64,000 nt of DNA from Lachnospiraceae bacterium (lineage in GTDB: Bacteria > Bacillota > Clostridia > Lachnospirales > Lachnospiraceae), in contig JAFXFO010000031.1 in the NCBI GenBank assembly GCA_017520425.1, positions 186,001 through 250,000 of the forward strand, given 5' to 3'. Position 1 is the first letter of the stretch, and every line of letters begins with the position of its first letter. Under the pieces are notes generated by a model, which was not told the origin of the DNA, ran no database searches, and saw only the letters and a program-made list of their open reading frames with translations. The position numbers were made by a program, and so were the translations under genes. Below, in pieces: positions 45,069 through 54,502 of the stretch.

Positions 45069-46268
45069 TTACATATAAAATGAGGTGAATCTTACTATAG
45101 CCATGATCAAAAAGTACAGCATGCCGAAATTCAGGAATGCAGTACACAGCTTTCTCTTCTCCACATGCTCCGGTGCTTTCTTTAAGAATAATTTCCTGCG
45201 ATTTCGAATCAAAAGCACCCAGCCCACAATAACGGAAGCTATCAAAAACAGCACCCAACCGGAAAAGAGAAGCATACTTGGCATTATTTCCATCATGATT
45301 TCTTCCGCTTCCGGAGACATCATATTCTCCATTTCCAGGAATTCATACATTTTCTCTAAATCCAGCATACTTACCAGCTTCATGGAAATCACGGAGGTGG
45401 CCAGATTTACTACCATATGTAATAAAATGGTGTACCAAATCTTTCCGGTTCTCATATAAATAAATGCTAAGAACAAACCGATTCCGGTGGCAAAGAAAAA
45501 CTGTGTGAAATTGCCGTGGAACAATCCGAAAAAGATGCCGGATACAAATATGGCAATTCCTTCACCATATTTATGTATTCTGTCAATCAAAAACTTTCTG
45601 AATACCAATTCCTCCACAATGGGTGCCCCGATGCCCACGGTTAATATACGCCAGAAATCATCGGACCCCATCATCATGTCCGTAATCGCCTGGCCCCCCA
45701 TAGTACCAACAGTACTGAACATTAACTGATCCGCAAAAAATCCTATTATCATACCGGCGCCAATGACTCCTGCATTCATGAAAACAGCTGAAATGAACTG
45801 TCCAAAGGTCATTTTATGCTTTTCCACAGGTGTTTTCTCAATCTTGCTTGCCAAAGCCAAAACTGCAATCAAACAAATCACATCTGTGATGGCAATGGTT
45901 CCTACCCAGGAATACCAATCCTTTGTCATGATATCTTCTCCAAAAAACAATTCCATCACAGAATCATAGCAGGCTCCCAAGCTAATCATCAATACACCAA
46001 ACACAGACAGCATCACACCGGCTGCACTATAATTCTTTTTTGCCGTAGTCAGCTCTAAAGGATTCTTCTTTTGCAATGCAATACCGACACAAGCCACCAA
46101 CGCAATCACAGCCCCTGCCAGAAGTGCCCCCAAATAAAACTTATAATCCATTCCCAAAACATCCGCTACCGGCTTTAATAATGTGCGGCGAAACAGTAAT
46201 ATGCTATATACTACCAGAATCCAAACCATCATTACTTTTAACACAATTGATGCCGCCGATTTCCTCAT
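45069..46268 (-). CDS. CPBP family intramembrane metalloprotease
   Basis: The 399-residue membrane protein has eight or more helices and the CAAX-protease/bacteriocin-processing motifs: EELVFRKFL, FGLFHGNF and HMVVNL. These are the catalytic glutamates and histidines. Its substrate is unknown; relatives act in bacteriocin immunity or prenyl-protein processing. ATG at 46268 is preferred over an in-frame TTG two codons upstream. It lies 32 bases upstream of moxR on the same strand. Confidence 0.9.
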   Translation of the reverse strand: MRKSAASIVLKVMMVWILVVYSILLFRRTLLKPVADVLGMDYKFYLGALLAGAVIALVACVGIALQKKNPLELTTAKKNYSAAGVMLSVFGVLMISLGACYDSVMELFFGEDIMTKDWYSWVGTIAITDVICLIAVLALASKIEKTPVEKHKMTFGQFISAVFMNAGVIGAGMIIGFFADQLMFSTVGTMGGQAITDMMMGSDDFWRILTVGIGAPIVEELVFRKFLIDRIHKYGEGIAIFVSGIFFGLFHGNFTQFFFATGIGLFLAFIYMRTGKIWYTILLHMVVNLATSVISMKLVSMLDLEKMYEFLEMENMMSPEAEEIMMEIMPSMLLFSGWVLFLIASVIVGWVLLIRNRRKLFLKKAPEHVEKRKLCTAFLNFGMLYFLIMAIVRFTSFYM

Positions 46269-46395
46269 ATTCAACCACCTTCTTCTTTCTTATTTCTTCA
46301 ATGCACTAGCAAATTAAAGTATATCACTTTTCCTATGGATTGTCACTTAGTTTAGAGGTAATTATTCAGAGCTATGCAAATGTATGAATAATTAC

Positions 46396-46431
46396 AAAAA
46401 CTCCCCTCAGCAGATTAGCGTGAGGGGAGTT
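46396..46431 (-). terminator. Intrinsic terminator after the 46454 gene
   Basis: A perfect 11-base stem (AACTCCCCTCA 46399-46409 with 46421-46431) is followed on the minus strand by TTTTTG. It ends the transcript of the membrane protein at 46454-47212. The rest of the gap to the CPBP gene holds no recognised element. Confidence 0.9.
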
Positions 46432-46453
46432 ACGCACTATTTATTTAATTCAT

Positions 46454-47212
46454 TTATTCTTCAGCCACATCAGCATCGCTTACATCCTTATCGTCTGTTA
46501 CAACGCCGGTGATTTCATCCTTCTTAGCACAGAAAGAACAAAGACGGGTACGGTTTGCTGCGATTGCTTCTTCTACATTACCTTTTGTCAATGTTTCAGA
46601 CTGGTTTAATGCAGAACACTCCATGTGAGTGTGATATACCTTACCGAAAGGACTCCAGTAAACAGTGGTATTAATAGCCTCAATTGCTGCCTGCTGCTGT
46701 TCTTCAGAAACAGGATTGAAATCGTAGCTTGCTACACCGCCGATTAATAATGCGATTACTGCCACAACAGTTGCGATTGCCTTAGTCTTCTTGTCGGCAT
46801 TCTTATTGGTTAATGCTAAAATAACAAAAGGAATAAACGCTACTGCACATGCGATAACACCCATATTGTTCCACAACCAGAATAAGAATTTGTTCTTTTC
46901 GCTGGCAGGCTTAATATGATTTGCCTTCTTCCAAAGCTGTGCACCGATAATAACACATGCAAGGTCTAATACCAATGCGATGATAATTAAGGTAAGCTGT
47001 GGTAAGAAAGTCCAGGTAATCTTTCCGAATAAAATAAAGATTGCGATAAATTCAAGTACCAATGCTACTGCCCAAAGTGCAAATGCTCCGATACGATAAG
47101 GCATGGAATTGCCTACAGGCTTTGCCTGCTTAATGTTTTTCTTCTTTGCTCCTGCTTGTACTTCTTCTCCGGTAGAAGCAGATACGATTTTTTTCTTCTT
47201 TGGTTCTGCCAT
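46454..47212 (-). CDS. Membrane protein with C-terminal Cys/His metal-binding motif
   Basis: The 252-residue protein has a very basic N-terminus (AEPKKKKIV), four membrane helices between 38 and 166, and a C-terminal domain of the pattern VYHTHMECSALNQSE ... RLCSFC. This is the YHxxxC-(n)-CxxC type found in Ada-like zinc sites and in surface proteins with a YHRxxC motif. It probably binds zinc next to the membrane. I do not know the family. ATG at 47212 has AGGAG 4-5 bases upstream. Confidence 0.7.
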   Translation of the reverse strand: MAEPKKKKIVSASTGEEVQAGAKKKNIKQAKPVGNSMPYRIGAFALWAVALVLEFIAIFILFGKITWTFLPQLTLIIIALVLDLACVIIGAQLWKKANHIKPASEKNKFLFWLWNNMGVIACAVAFIPFVILALTNKNADKKTKAIATVVAVIALLIGGVASYDFNPVSEEQQQAAIEAINTTVYWSPFGKVYHTHMECSALNQSETLTKGNVEEAIAANRTRLCSFCAKKDEITGVVTDDKDVSDADVAEE

Positions 47213-47395
47213 GATTCATTCTCCTTTTATCATAATATAATATAAGAAAATCACTATAATTGTATTATACTATATTTTCTGTAATAGGCAAGTCTTTCCC
47301 CCAAAAATCGTCAATTTTCTTGACTTCTTTTAAGCAATGGCCGATAATAAAAATATAACAATTTTACAAACTATTCTTACATAGGAGTGATTATT

Positions 47396-48028
47396 ATGGA
47401 TTTCAAAAAACTTGCAGGTACTCTCTTAAGTTCCGACAGTATCAGCGGTCTCAGTACTGCTACCGGTGCTACCGGCAATGAAGTCAAAAAGGTCTTGACC
47501 AATGCAATTCCCGCACTGTTAAACGGTGCCAAGAACCAGGCAGATGACGACAGCACTTCAGAAAGCTTCGTAAACGCACTGTCCCAGCATGCCAAGGACG
47601 ACACCAAAGACATCAGCGGTTTCCTGGGCAAGGTGGATATGGCAGATGGTGCCAAAATTATCAGCCACCTTTTAGGTTCAGAGAAGAATGATATCGTAAA
47701 GGACGTGGCGACCAAAGCCGGCGTATCCCAGAAAAAGACCAATTCCATCCTTTCTGCCATTGCACCCCTTCTTTTAAGCTTATTGGGCCAGCAGACACAG
47801 GAAGAAGACAACAGCTCAGCTATCGGTGGCCTTATGGGTTCCCTTCTTGGCAATGCTGATATGGGAAGCCTTCTGGTAGGTTTGTTGGGAAGCTCTTCTG
47901 AACCGGAAGAAGAAACCACCACCTCAAACGGCAAAAAGAAAAAGAAGAAAAAGAAAAAAGCAGAAGAAAAGGAAGAATCCTCAGGCGGCAACAGCCTGCT
48001 TTCCGGACTCTTTAATTTACTGAAATAA
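47396..48028 (+). CDS. DUF937 family protein
   Basis: The 210-residue protein matches the DUF937 (YidB-like) family: helical repeats with VKKVLTNAIPALLNGAK and SAIAPLLLSLLGQQ, and glycine/leucine-rich motifs GGLMGSLLGNAD. A run of nine lysines near residue 180 is followed by an acidic and glycine-rich tail. The function of DUF937 is unknown. ATG at 47396 has AGGAG 8 bases upstream; an earlier in-frame start is not used. Confidence 0.8.
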   Translation: MDFKKLAGTLLSSDSISGLSTATGATGNEVKKVLTNAIPALLNGAKNQADDDSTSESFVNALSQHAKDDTKDISGFLGKVDMADGAKIISHLLGSEKNDIVKDVATKAGVSQKKTNSILSAIAPLLLSLLGQQTQEEDNSSAIGGLMGSLLGNADMGSLLVGLLGSSSEPEEETTTSNGKKKKKKKKKAEEKEESSGGNSLLSGLFNLLK

Positions 48029-48039
48029 CTACTTACAAA

Positions 48040-48069
48040 AAACCTGCACCCTCCCGGGATGCAGGTTTT
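48040..48069. terminator. Bidirectional terminator between DUF937 and chemoreceptor genes
   Basis: Stem AACCTGCA (48041-48048) with TGCAGGTT (48060-48067) has A-rich and T-rich flanks, serving both converging genes. The minus-strand T run is the better one (six T). Confidence 0.85.
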
Positions 48070-48084
48070 CTTATGTGTCCGATA

Positions 48085-49827
48085 CTATTCAAAACTAAAT
48101 TTATCTACGATTTCCTTCAGTTCATTGATTCGATCCAAGGTATTGCTGGTCAAATCATAGTTGTCGCTGGTTGCATTTACCACGTTTGCGGTCTTATCTG
48201 CGATATCGTTGACACCGATGGAAGTTTCACCGATGGTGCGATAGATATTTTCCACAGCCACAGCCACCTGTTCCATGGCTTCATCCAAGACCTTGATATC
48301 CTCTGAAATATTATCCATACCTTTCTTGAAAGTATCCGCGTCGTTCATGTACTGCATGCCAATCTGATTGAAGTTATCATAATCTACCAATACGCTCTTC
48401 TCCAAGAAATCGGTGGTATCCGTCATGCTGTCGGTCATATTCTTAACTGCCAGATTTACTTCAGATATAATGGCATTAATATCACTTACCGTCTCCAGGG
48501 AACGATGTGCCAGATTACTGATTTCCTGTGCAACTACTGCAAATCCACGTCCTGCCTCTCCTGCTCTTGCCGCTTCAATACTTGCATTCAGAGAAAGAAG
48601 ACTGGTCTGGTCTGATATCTCAACAATAGCATTGGTAAGCTCATTAATCTTAGCCACTGCACTCATACCCTCCAGTGCATAATCTTTTCTGGCCTTAATC
48701 TGCTCATACATTTCTTTGGTCTGGCGAATGGCATTCTGGGTAGAAACCTGCATGTTCTGTGCACGGCCTGCCACTTCAGCTGAGAATGCGTTACTTGCTT
48801 CTGTTTCCTTACTTATTTCACTAACCTGCTCTTTCATGTTTACCATATTGGCATTCATGATCTGGGTCATGCTGTTTACTTCTTCCGTGCTGGCCGCCAG
48901 CTCCTGGGTGGTAGCGGAATTGTCCGTACAGAACATGTGCACCTGGTTACTTGAGTCCTCCAACCTGCTCATATTCTTACTCACCACATCATTGGTCAGG
49001 TCAATCTTTGAAACTACTTCGTGCAGATTCTTGTTCATCTCACGTACTGCCCTGCTGATCGAACCGGTTTCATCTTTTCTCTTACAAAGCTTATCAATAT
49101 TCTTAGGTAAGCGTAATTTCAGATTAGCCGTATCATCGATAATCTTTGTCACCTGATTTAAAGGCTTAATTACACGACGAATAATAAAGGTAGCAATCAG
49201 GATAATGCCCACCAAAACACCGATTGCTAAAACAATTGCTATGGTAGTCAATCTGGTAACCGGCTTCATCAATTCCTCTTCTGTAGTGCAGATTACTACT
49301 ACAGACTTATTCTTTGAAATATAATAGCTGGCATACATTTTAACTTCTTTTTCCGTATACTCGGTACAAAGATTATCCGGTATAATACCTTTATTAATCT
49401 TCGCACAAATATCACGAATTACTTTATTGGTATTCGGCTTACCTATTCTTGAAGAATCCGTATGATAAGAAATAATACCACTCTTATTCACCACATAATA
49501 TGAAAAGGAATCCATACCATTTATTTCCATACCATCAAAGATTGCCGCCAACTGCTCAGCCGTCAATGCTTCTTTCTTATATACCGTATCCAACGGTTCC
49601 TCTTCCTTGTCCACAATCTTACCATAGGAGGTAGCCACATTCAACATCTTGCCGTATGCGGATTCCACCAAAAGTTCCCGCACATTGGATATCATAACCG
49701 AAGTAATGGTAACTGCGGAAATAGCAACACCTAATATAATCAACAAATATACCTTCGTCTGAATGGAATGAAAAATACTAACCTTCTTCTCTTTCACCAC
49801 ACTCTTGTTCTTTGTCTTTTTTTCCAT
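48085..49827 (-). CDS. Methyl-accepting chemotaxis protein
   Basis: The 580-residue chemoreceptor has an N-terminal helix (about 26-48), an extracellular Cache-like domain (50-190), a second helix (about 193-215), HAMP, and a long cytoplasmic coiled coil. The signalling tip reads [27 protein letters not shown] lies upstream of the start. No flagellar or che genes are in the window, but this receptor implies a chemotaxis system. It is divergent from the amino acid transporter genes. Confidence 0.93.
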   Translation of the reverse strand: MEKKTKNKSVVKEKKVSIFHSIQTKVYLLIILGVAISAVTITSVMISNVRELLVESAYGKMLNVATSYGKIVDKEEEPLDTVYKKEALTAEQLAAIFDGMEINGMDSFSYYVVNKSGIISYHTDSSRIGKPNTNKVIRDICAKINKGIIPDNLCTEYTEKEVKMYASYYISKNKSVVVICTTEEELMKPVTRLTTIAIVLAIGVLVGIILIATFIIRRVIKPLNQVTKIIDDTANLKLRLPKNIDKLCKRKDETGSISRAVREMNKNLHEVVSKIDLTNDVVSKNMSRLEDSSNQVHMFCTDNSATTQELAASTEEVNSMTQIMNANMVNMKEQVSEISKETEASNAFSAEVAGRAQNMQVSTQNAIRQTKEMYEQIKARKDYALEGMSAVAKINELTNAIVEISDQTSLLSLNASIEAARAGEAGRGFAVVAQEISNLAHRSLETVSDINAIISEVNLAVKNMTDSMTDTTDFLEKSVLVDYDNFNQIGMQYMNDADTFKKGMDNISEDIKVLDEAMEQVAVAVENIYRTIGETSIGVNDIADKTANVVNATSDNYDLTSNTLDRINELKEIVDKFSFE

Positions 49828-50000
49828 ACGCTTATCCTCCGTAACACTCTATAAGATAATGATATCACATAGCCTATTGCTATTATATAACAATTCTGGA
49901 TATTTTGCACTATTTATAGTAAATTTATATTGTTCTTATGTCTTTTTCTAATAGTTTTTCTCACCATCAACTTATATATCGGCAAAAAAACGTTTTTTAT

Positions 50001-50029
50001 TTGCTTTTTCTTTCATAAAATGATATATT
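50001..50029 (+). promoter_or_regulatory. Predicted promoter of the amino acid ABC transporter operon
   Basis: TTGCTT (50001-50006) is 17 bases from TATATT (50024-50029), 50 bases before the start codon of the binding protein. The 250-base divergent region with the chemoreceptor gene shows no other strong element. Confidence 0.55.
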
Positions 50030-50078
50030 ATGCTGGTAAATTAACATATCATTTTCTATCAAAGAGAGGAACTGAATT

Positions 50079-50966
50079 ATGAAAAAATTTTTAAGTTTAA
50101 CACTTTGCCTCATTTTGGCAGTATGTACTCTGACTGCTTGCGGCAACACCGAAGACGGTGCATCAGATAAGGATGCACACAAGGCTGATACTGCAAAGCT
50201 TACCGCAAAGGTAATCGACATCGACCTTACCAGCGAAGAATATGCTTTCGGTGTGGATAAGAGCCAGCCTGAGCTTTTAGCTTCCGTTAACAAGTTTATT
50301 GCTGAAATCAAAAGCAACGGGACTTTCGAAGCTATCTGTAACAATTATTTTGGCGACGGTACTCCTGTAGCAGTTACTTCTGCTGCTTTGGATCCTTCTA
50401 AGGAACAGCTGGTAGTAGCTACCAACGCTGCATTTGAGCCCTTCGAATATACTAAGGGTGACAGCTACTATGGCATCGACATGGAAATCGCAGCCAAGCT
50501 GGCAGAATACCTCGGACAGGAATTAGTAATCCAACATATGGACTTTGATGCAGTATGTTTAGCTGTTGGACAGAAGAAATGTGACATTGCCATGGCTGGT
50601 CTCACCATTAAAGAAGATCGTTTAGAGCATGTAAACTTCTCTGATTCCTACTACACCGCTTCCCAGAAGCTGATAGTTCCTTCTGACAATACCGAATTTG
50701 ACGCTTGTAAGGATGCTGCTGCAGTAGAAGCTATCTTAAATGCCAAGGATGCGGCTACCAAGATTGGTGTCCAGAACGGTACCACCGGTCAGCTTTACTG
50801 CGAAGGTGATGAAGAATGGGGATTTGCAGGTTACAAGGTAACCACCGTCGGCTATAAGAACGGTTCCCTTGCCGTACAGGATTTATTAAACGGTAATATC
50901 CATTATGTTGTTATTGACTCTGCTCCTGCAGCATTTATTACTGAAGCCATTAACAAAATGCGCTAA
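50079..50966 (+). CDS. ABC transporter solute-binding lipoprotein, apparently circularly permuted
   Basis: The 295-residue protein has a lipoprotein signal (CTLTACGNTE, Cys21) and belongs to the polar amino acid binding family (SBP type 3). The typical core is at residues 106-295: QLVVATNAAFEPFEY, GIDMEIAAKLAEYLG, AMAGLTIKEDRLEHVNFSD, KIGVQNGTTGQ and YVVIDSAPAAFI. It stops at EAINKMR, where homologues continue for about 50 residues. That missing tail (strand, helix, helix: KVIDIDLTSEEYAFGVDK ... GTFEAICNNYF) is found instead at residues 42-95, before the core. Order is therefore tail-core. It is followed by a permease and an ATPase, so it is probably functional. Confidence 0.88.
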   Translation: MKKFLSLTLCLILAVCTLTACGNTEDGASDKDAHKADTAKLTAKVIDIDLTSEEYAFGVDKSQPELLASVNKFIAEIKSNGTFEAICNNYFGDGTPVAVTSAALDPSKEQLVVATNAAFEPFEYTKGDSYYGIDMEIAAKLAEYLGQELVIQHMDFDAVCLAVGQKKCDIAMAGLTIKEDRLEHVNFSDSYYTASQKLIVPSDNTEFDACKDAAAVEAILNAKDAATKIGVQNGTTGQLYCEGDEEWGFAGYKVTTVGYKNGSLAVQDLLNGNIHYVVIDSAPAAFITEAINKMR

Positions 50967-50996
50967 TATTGTTATTGATTAGACAGTGAGGTTTTC

Positions 50997-51707
50997 ATGG
51001 GCAATTTTGAAGTAAAGATAAATACATTTATAGAAAACTTTATAACTTATAACGGCTATGTCAAAGTTATTGATGGTTTGAAAAATACTCTTTTGATTGC
51101 CGTTTCCGGCTTGATTATCGGTATCCTTATCGGTACGTTGATTGCTACGGTACGTGTGATTCCCAAATACAAACTGTTACCCAGAATACTAAACGGATTC
51201 TGCAGTTTCTATGTGAGTCTGTTCCGTGGTACTCCCATAGTGGTACAGTTATTGGTATTTTACTATGTACTGCTCCCTCTTATGGGTATCAACATCACAC
51301 CGGTGAATGTTTCCATATTGGTATTTGGTCTGAATTCAGGTGCCTACATATCAGAAACCATGAGAAGCGGTATCATGTCCGTAGATTCCGGTCAGATGGA
51401 GGCAGGACGCGCTGTAGGTTTAAGCTTCTCAACCACCATGATGAAGATCGTGATTCCTCAGGCAGTTAAGAATATTCTTCCTACTTTAGGCAATGAGTTT
51501 ATTGCCCTGATTAAGGAAACCTCTGTTGTAAGCTTTGTTGGTGCGTTAGACCTTTATGTTGCATTTAACAATATCGGATCCAGCAGCTACGAATTCATGG
51601 TACCCTATCTGGTAATGGCCATGATATATATTGTCCTGGTACTTATTATCAGTGCCGGCATTAAGATTATGGAAAGGAGCCTGAGAAAAAGTGATAGACG
51701 TAATTAA
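50997..51707 (+). CDS. Polar amino acid ABC transporter permease
   Basis: The 236-residue membrane protein is of the HisMQ/GlnP type: about five helices, [40 protein letters not shown] and the EAA-like [20 protein letters not shown]. As the only permease gene present it should form a homodimer. It lies 30 bases after the binding-protein gene. Confidence 0.94.
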   Translation: MGNFEVKINTFIENFITYNGYVKVIDGLKNTLLIAVSGLIIGILIGTLIATVRVIPKYKLLPRILNGFCSFYVSLFRGTPIVVQLLVFYYVLLPLMGINITPVNVSILVFGLNSGAYISETMRSGIMSVDSGQMEAGRAVGLSFSTTMMKIVIPQAVKNILPTLGNEFIALIKETSVVSFVGALDLYVAFNNIGSSSYEFMVPYLVMAMIYIVLVLIISAGIKIMERSLRKSDRRN

Positions 51708-52521
51708 TCTTGAGAAAAAATTTGGAAATAACAAGGTTTTGAACGGAATCAGTGTTACCATCAATAAAGGCGACATTATCTGCGTTATCGGTCCCTCCGG
51801 TTCCGGCAAAAGTACCTTTTTACGTTGCTTAAACTGTATGGAAGACCCCACCGGCGGTCAGATTATCTTTAATGGTGTGGATATCACAGACTTCAAGGTG
51901 GATATCAATATCCACCGTCGTAAAATGGGCATGGTTTTCCAGCATTTCAATCTGTTTAACAACAAAACCGTAATTCAGAATATTATGCTGGCTCCCGTTT
52001 ATGTACAATGTCAGGACTTAAAGAAAACCAAACACAAAAACAATCTGATTAAGTTTACAAATATCTTTAAATCAGCAAATAAGAAGAAGGAATTACTTCC
52101 CATCACCACTTCCAAAGCCCAGATTAAGCAGGAAGCACGTGAGCAGGCATTAAACCTTCTGAAACGTATTGGTTTGGAAGATAAGGCAGATGTGTATCCT
52201 TCTACACTCTCCGGCGGTCAAAAGCAGCGCGTTGCTATCATCCGCTCTCTCGCCATGAATCCGGAAGTCATTCTCTTCGACGAGCCTACCAGTGCATTAG
52301 ACCCTGAAATGGTTGGCGAAGTACTCGACTTGATGAAATCTTTGGCTCAGGATGGTATGACCATGATTATTGTAACCCACGAAATGGGTTTTGCAAAAGA
52401 AGTAGCCAACAGAGTACTGTTTATTGATGAGGGATTAATCTTAGAAAGTGCTGCTCCTAAGGAGTTCTTTGAAAATCCTAAGCATCCCCGTCTGAAGGAA
52501 TTTTTATCAAAAGTACTATAA
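51691..52521 (+). CDS. Polar amino acid ABC transporter ATP-binding protein
   Basis: The 276-residue ATPase is of the GlnQ/HisP type: Walker [17 protein letters not shown]-loop [11 protein letters not shown], signature [15 protein letters not shown], Walker [15 protein letters not shown]. It is about 35 residues longer than usual because of a lysine-rich insertion between the Q-loop and signature (around residues 111-145, with [11 protein letters not shown]). It starts with GTG, overlaps the permease gene by 17 bases, and has AAAGGAG about 12 bases upstream. Confidence 0.94.
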   Translation: MIDVINLEKKFGNNKVLNGISVTINKGDIICVIGPSGSGKSTFLRCLNCMEDPTGGQIIFNGVDITDFKVDINIHRRKMGMVFQHFNLFNNKTVIQNIMLAPVYVQCQDLKKTKHKNNLIKFTNIFKSANKKKELLPITTSKAQIKQEAREQALNLLKRIGLEDKADVYPSTLSGGQKQRVAIIRSLAMNPEVILFDEPTSALDPEMVGEVLDLMKSLAQDGMTMIIVTHEMGFAKEVANRVLFIDEGLILESAAPKEFFENPKHPRLKEFLSKVL

Positions 52522-52523
52522 AC

Positions 52524-52558
52524 AAAACCGCGACTCCACCAAGGATGTCGCGGTTTTT
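52524..52558. terminator. Bidirectional terminator after the ABC transporter operon
   Basis: A perfect 11-base stem (AAAACCGCGAC 52524-52534 with 52547-52557) with T runs on both sides. It ends the transporter operon and the converging GGDEF gene, whose stop is at 52562. Confidence 0.92.
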
Positions 52559-52561
52559 ATA

Positions 52562-54472
52562 CTATTTTACCTCTTCATTTTCTTTCTGCTTCTTTTTCAT
52601 CAAATACATAGCTTCATCAGCACGCTTCAAACAATCGGACATATCCAGTTTTTCTTCCGGTGAAATCACTACATATCCCACTCCTGCTTTCAGCGGATAG
52701 GGTAGCATCATTTCTTTGGTCGTATTCTCCAATTCCGTCTGAATCTCATCCAATAATTGCGTCGCTGTTTTTCCGGCACCACACTCTCCTACCATGAGGA
52801 ATTCATCCCCACCATAACGTACCACTATCCAATCTTCCCTTAGTACATTTTGAATAGACTTAGCCACGGTACAAATCGCCAAATCGCCCTGCAAATGCCC
52901 ATACTTATCATTAATCATCTTCATCTTATTGATATCGGCAAACATCAAAACAGCTTCCTTGCCCTGTTTATGGCACTTCTCCAGATAGGGATATGCTATT
53001 CGCTCACAGCCCATACGATTGTATACCCCGGTTAATCCATCGGTAACCGACTGCTTTTCCAATCTCTTATTCAACTCTACCAGACGTATATTCTGGCGCA
53101 CATTACCTAAGCTTTGTTTGATATTCCTCAACCAGTTATAAAGGGAATAATCATACATGATCTGTATCTCTGTGCCAAATACCACATATCCGTAATATCC
53201 TTCCCTATCATACAGAGGAAGAAACAGATAAAAACCCGTTTCATCGCTTTCACCATTGTACCCCGGCACTAATTGACTGATATCCATCTTGGGAATCCGC
53301 TTAAATCCTTTTCCCTCATGCAAACCACATATCACATCAACGGTTTCTGTATAACCACGTTTCCTTAACGGAACCCCTTCTTTTAATGTGGAAAAAAAGT
53401 CATCCAGAAGACAAATATATACTTCCTCCCCTTCATGCATATGCTCTCTTTCCAAAAAGTCGTTAAATCTGTGATGTAATTCATCTTCACTGGTAACCAT
53501 GGTCATACTCTCGGAAATATCACACAAATGACCGCCCCAATAAACCACATTCATTATAGAATCATAGGTGCCGCCCTGTTCCGAAACCCTCTGACCCAGC
53601 ACATCCTTAAGATAGTTAAAGTTACATCCGCAACTTCTGGCCGGGATACCGCATGACTTAATATAAGTTGCTTCTTTCACCGGTTTATTCTCTATCTTCC
53701 ATAACAAATGATATAATGCCTGATACCCCATATCATTCCAATTACGGTCAACGGTAGTTATGGAGGGTCTATGCTCTCTGGCAGACTTCAAATGATCAAA
53801 GCCGGTAACAATCACATCCTCCGGCACTTTCAAATCCCTGTCATTTAACACAGCACATACTGCCATGGCCATCACATCATTGGCGCATACAAAAGCATCC
53901 GGTACCTGTTCATGTGCATCCAACCAAGCAGGAAGTAATCTTTGTGTTTCTACATAATTCCAATTCCCGCAAAAACTATCCATCAGCGTATAGCCTCTGC
54001 TTGACAAAGCATCTTCCACCGCCTTACGTCGGATACAATTTTCTTCATTATGCTCAGGTCCGCTAATATAGACCACTTTCTCCACCTCATGCACAGTCAA
54101 CAGATGCATACAGATATCGTACATTCCCGAATAATTATCAGAACCTAGGAAGTCAATACCCTGCATCTGATACTCCAAACTGATTGCCGGAATACCGGTA
54201 TCCCTTACTTTATCAGTCAGGTACTGAAATTCCTCCTGCAGGTGAAATGTATTTCCTAACAAAATAATGCCATCCATCTGTGCATAATCCAATAAACGGT
54301 ATATATTGGTTTCACCAATATCATTATATTCCACACCTTCATCATGAGAATAATTCATAAAAATGAAAAGGTCCACATTATTCTCTTTCGCACTTCTTTT
54401 TATTCCGTCCAATGCGACTTTCAAGAATTCATTATTCCAACCGTTTCCGCATACTGCGATTTTCTTTTTCAT
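52562..54472 (-). CDS. Diguanylate cyclase with LacI-like sugar-binding sensor
   Basis: The 636-residue protein starts with a LacI/PurR-type ligand-binding domain (residues 1-285: GIILLGNTFHL, DAFVCANDVMAMAV, VIVTGFDHL) without a DNA-binding head or signal peptide, so it reads a cytoplasmic ligand. A middle GAF-like region follows, then a GGDEF domain (about 465-630) with intact RYGGDEFLMV and FADINKMKMINDKYGH. It should be an active c-di-GMP synthase. ATG at 54472 has GAGAGGG upstream; it follows the EAL gene by 30 bases. Confidence 0.9.
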   Translation of the reverse strand: MKKKIAVCGNGWNNEFLKVALDGIKRSAKENNVDLFIFMNYSHDEGVEYNDIGETNIYRLLDYAQMDGIILLGNTFHLQEEFQYLTDKVRDTGIPAISLEYQMQGIDFLGSDNYSGMYDICMHLLTVHEVEKVVYISGPEHNEENCIRRKAVEDALSSRGYTLMDSFCGNWNYVETQRLLPAWLDAHEQVPDAFVCANDVMAMAVCAVLNDRDLKVPEDVIVTGFDHLKSAREHRPSITTVDRNWNDMGYQALYHLLWKIENKPVKEATYIKSCGIPARSCGCNFNYLKDVLGQRVSEQGGTYDSIMNVVYWGGHLCDISESMTMVTSEDELHHRFNDFLEREHMHEGEEVYICLLDDFFSTLKEGVPLRKRGYTETVDVICGLHEGKGFKRIPKMDISQLVPGYNGESDETGFYLFLPLYDREGYYGYVVFGTEIQIMYDYSLYNWLRNIKQSLGNVRQNIRLVELNKRLEKQSVTDGLTGVYNRMGCERIAYPYLEKCHKQGKEAVLMFADINKMKMINDKYGHLQGDLAICTVAKSIQNVLREDWIVVRYGGDEFLMVGECGAGKTATQLLDEIQTELENTTKEMMLPYPLKAGVGYVVISPEEKLDMSDCLKRADEAMYLMKKKQKENEEVK

Positions 54473-54502
54473 CAAATCCCTCTCTCGCATACATAATTAT
54501 CA

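Noticed and set aside
47377..47991. Minus-strand open frame opposite the DUF937 gene
   Set aside because: Its phenylalanine and serine runs mirror the lysine codons of the real gene; no ribosome site.
50950..50997. Frameshift at the end of the solute-binding gene hiding the normal C-terminus
   Set aside because: Only about 30 bases separate its stop from the permease start, too short for the missing 50 residues; the tail is present once, at the N-terminus.
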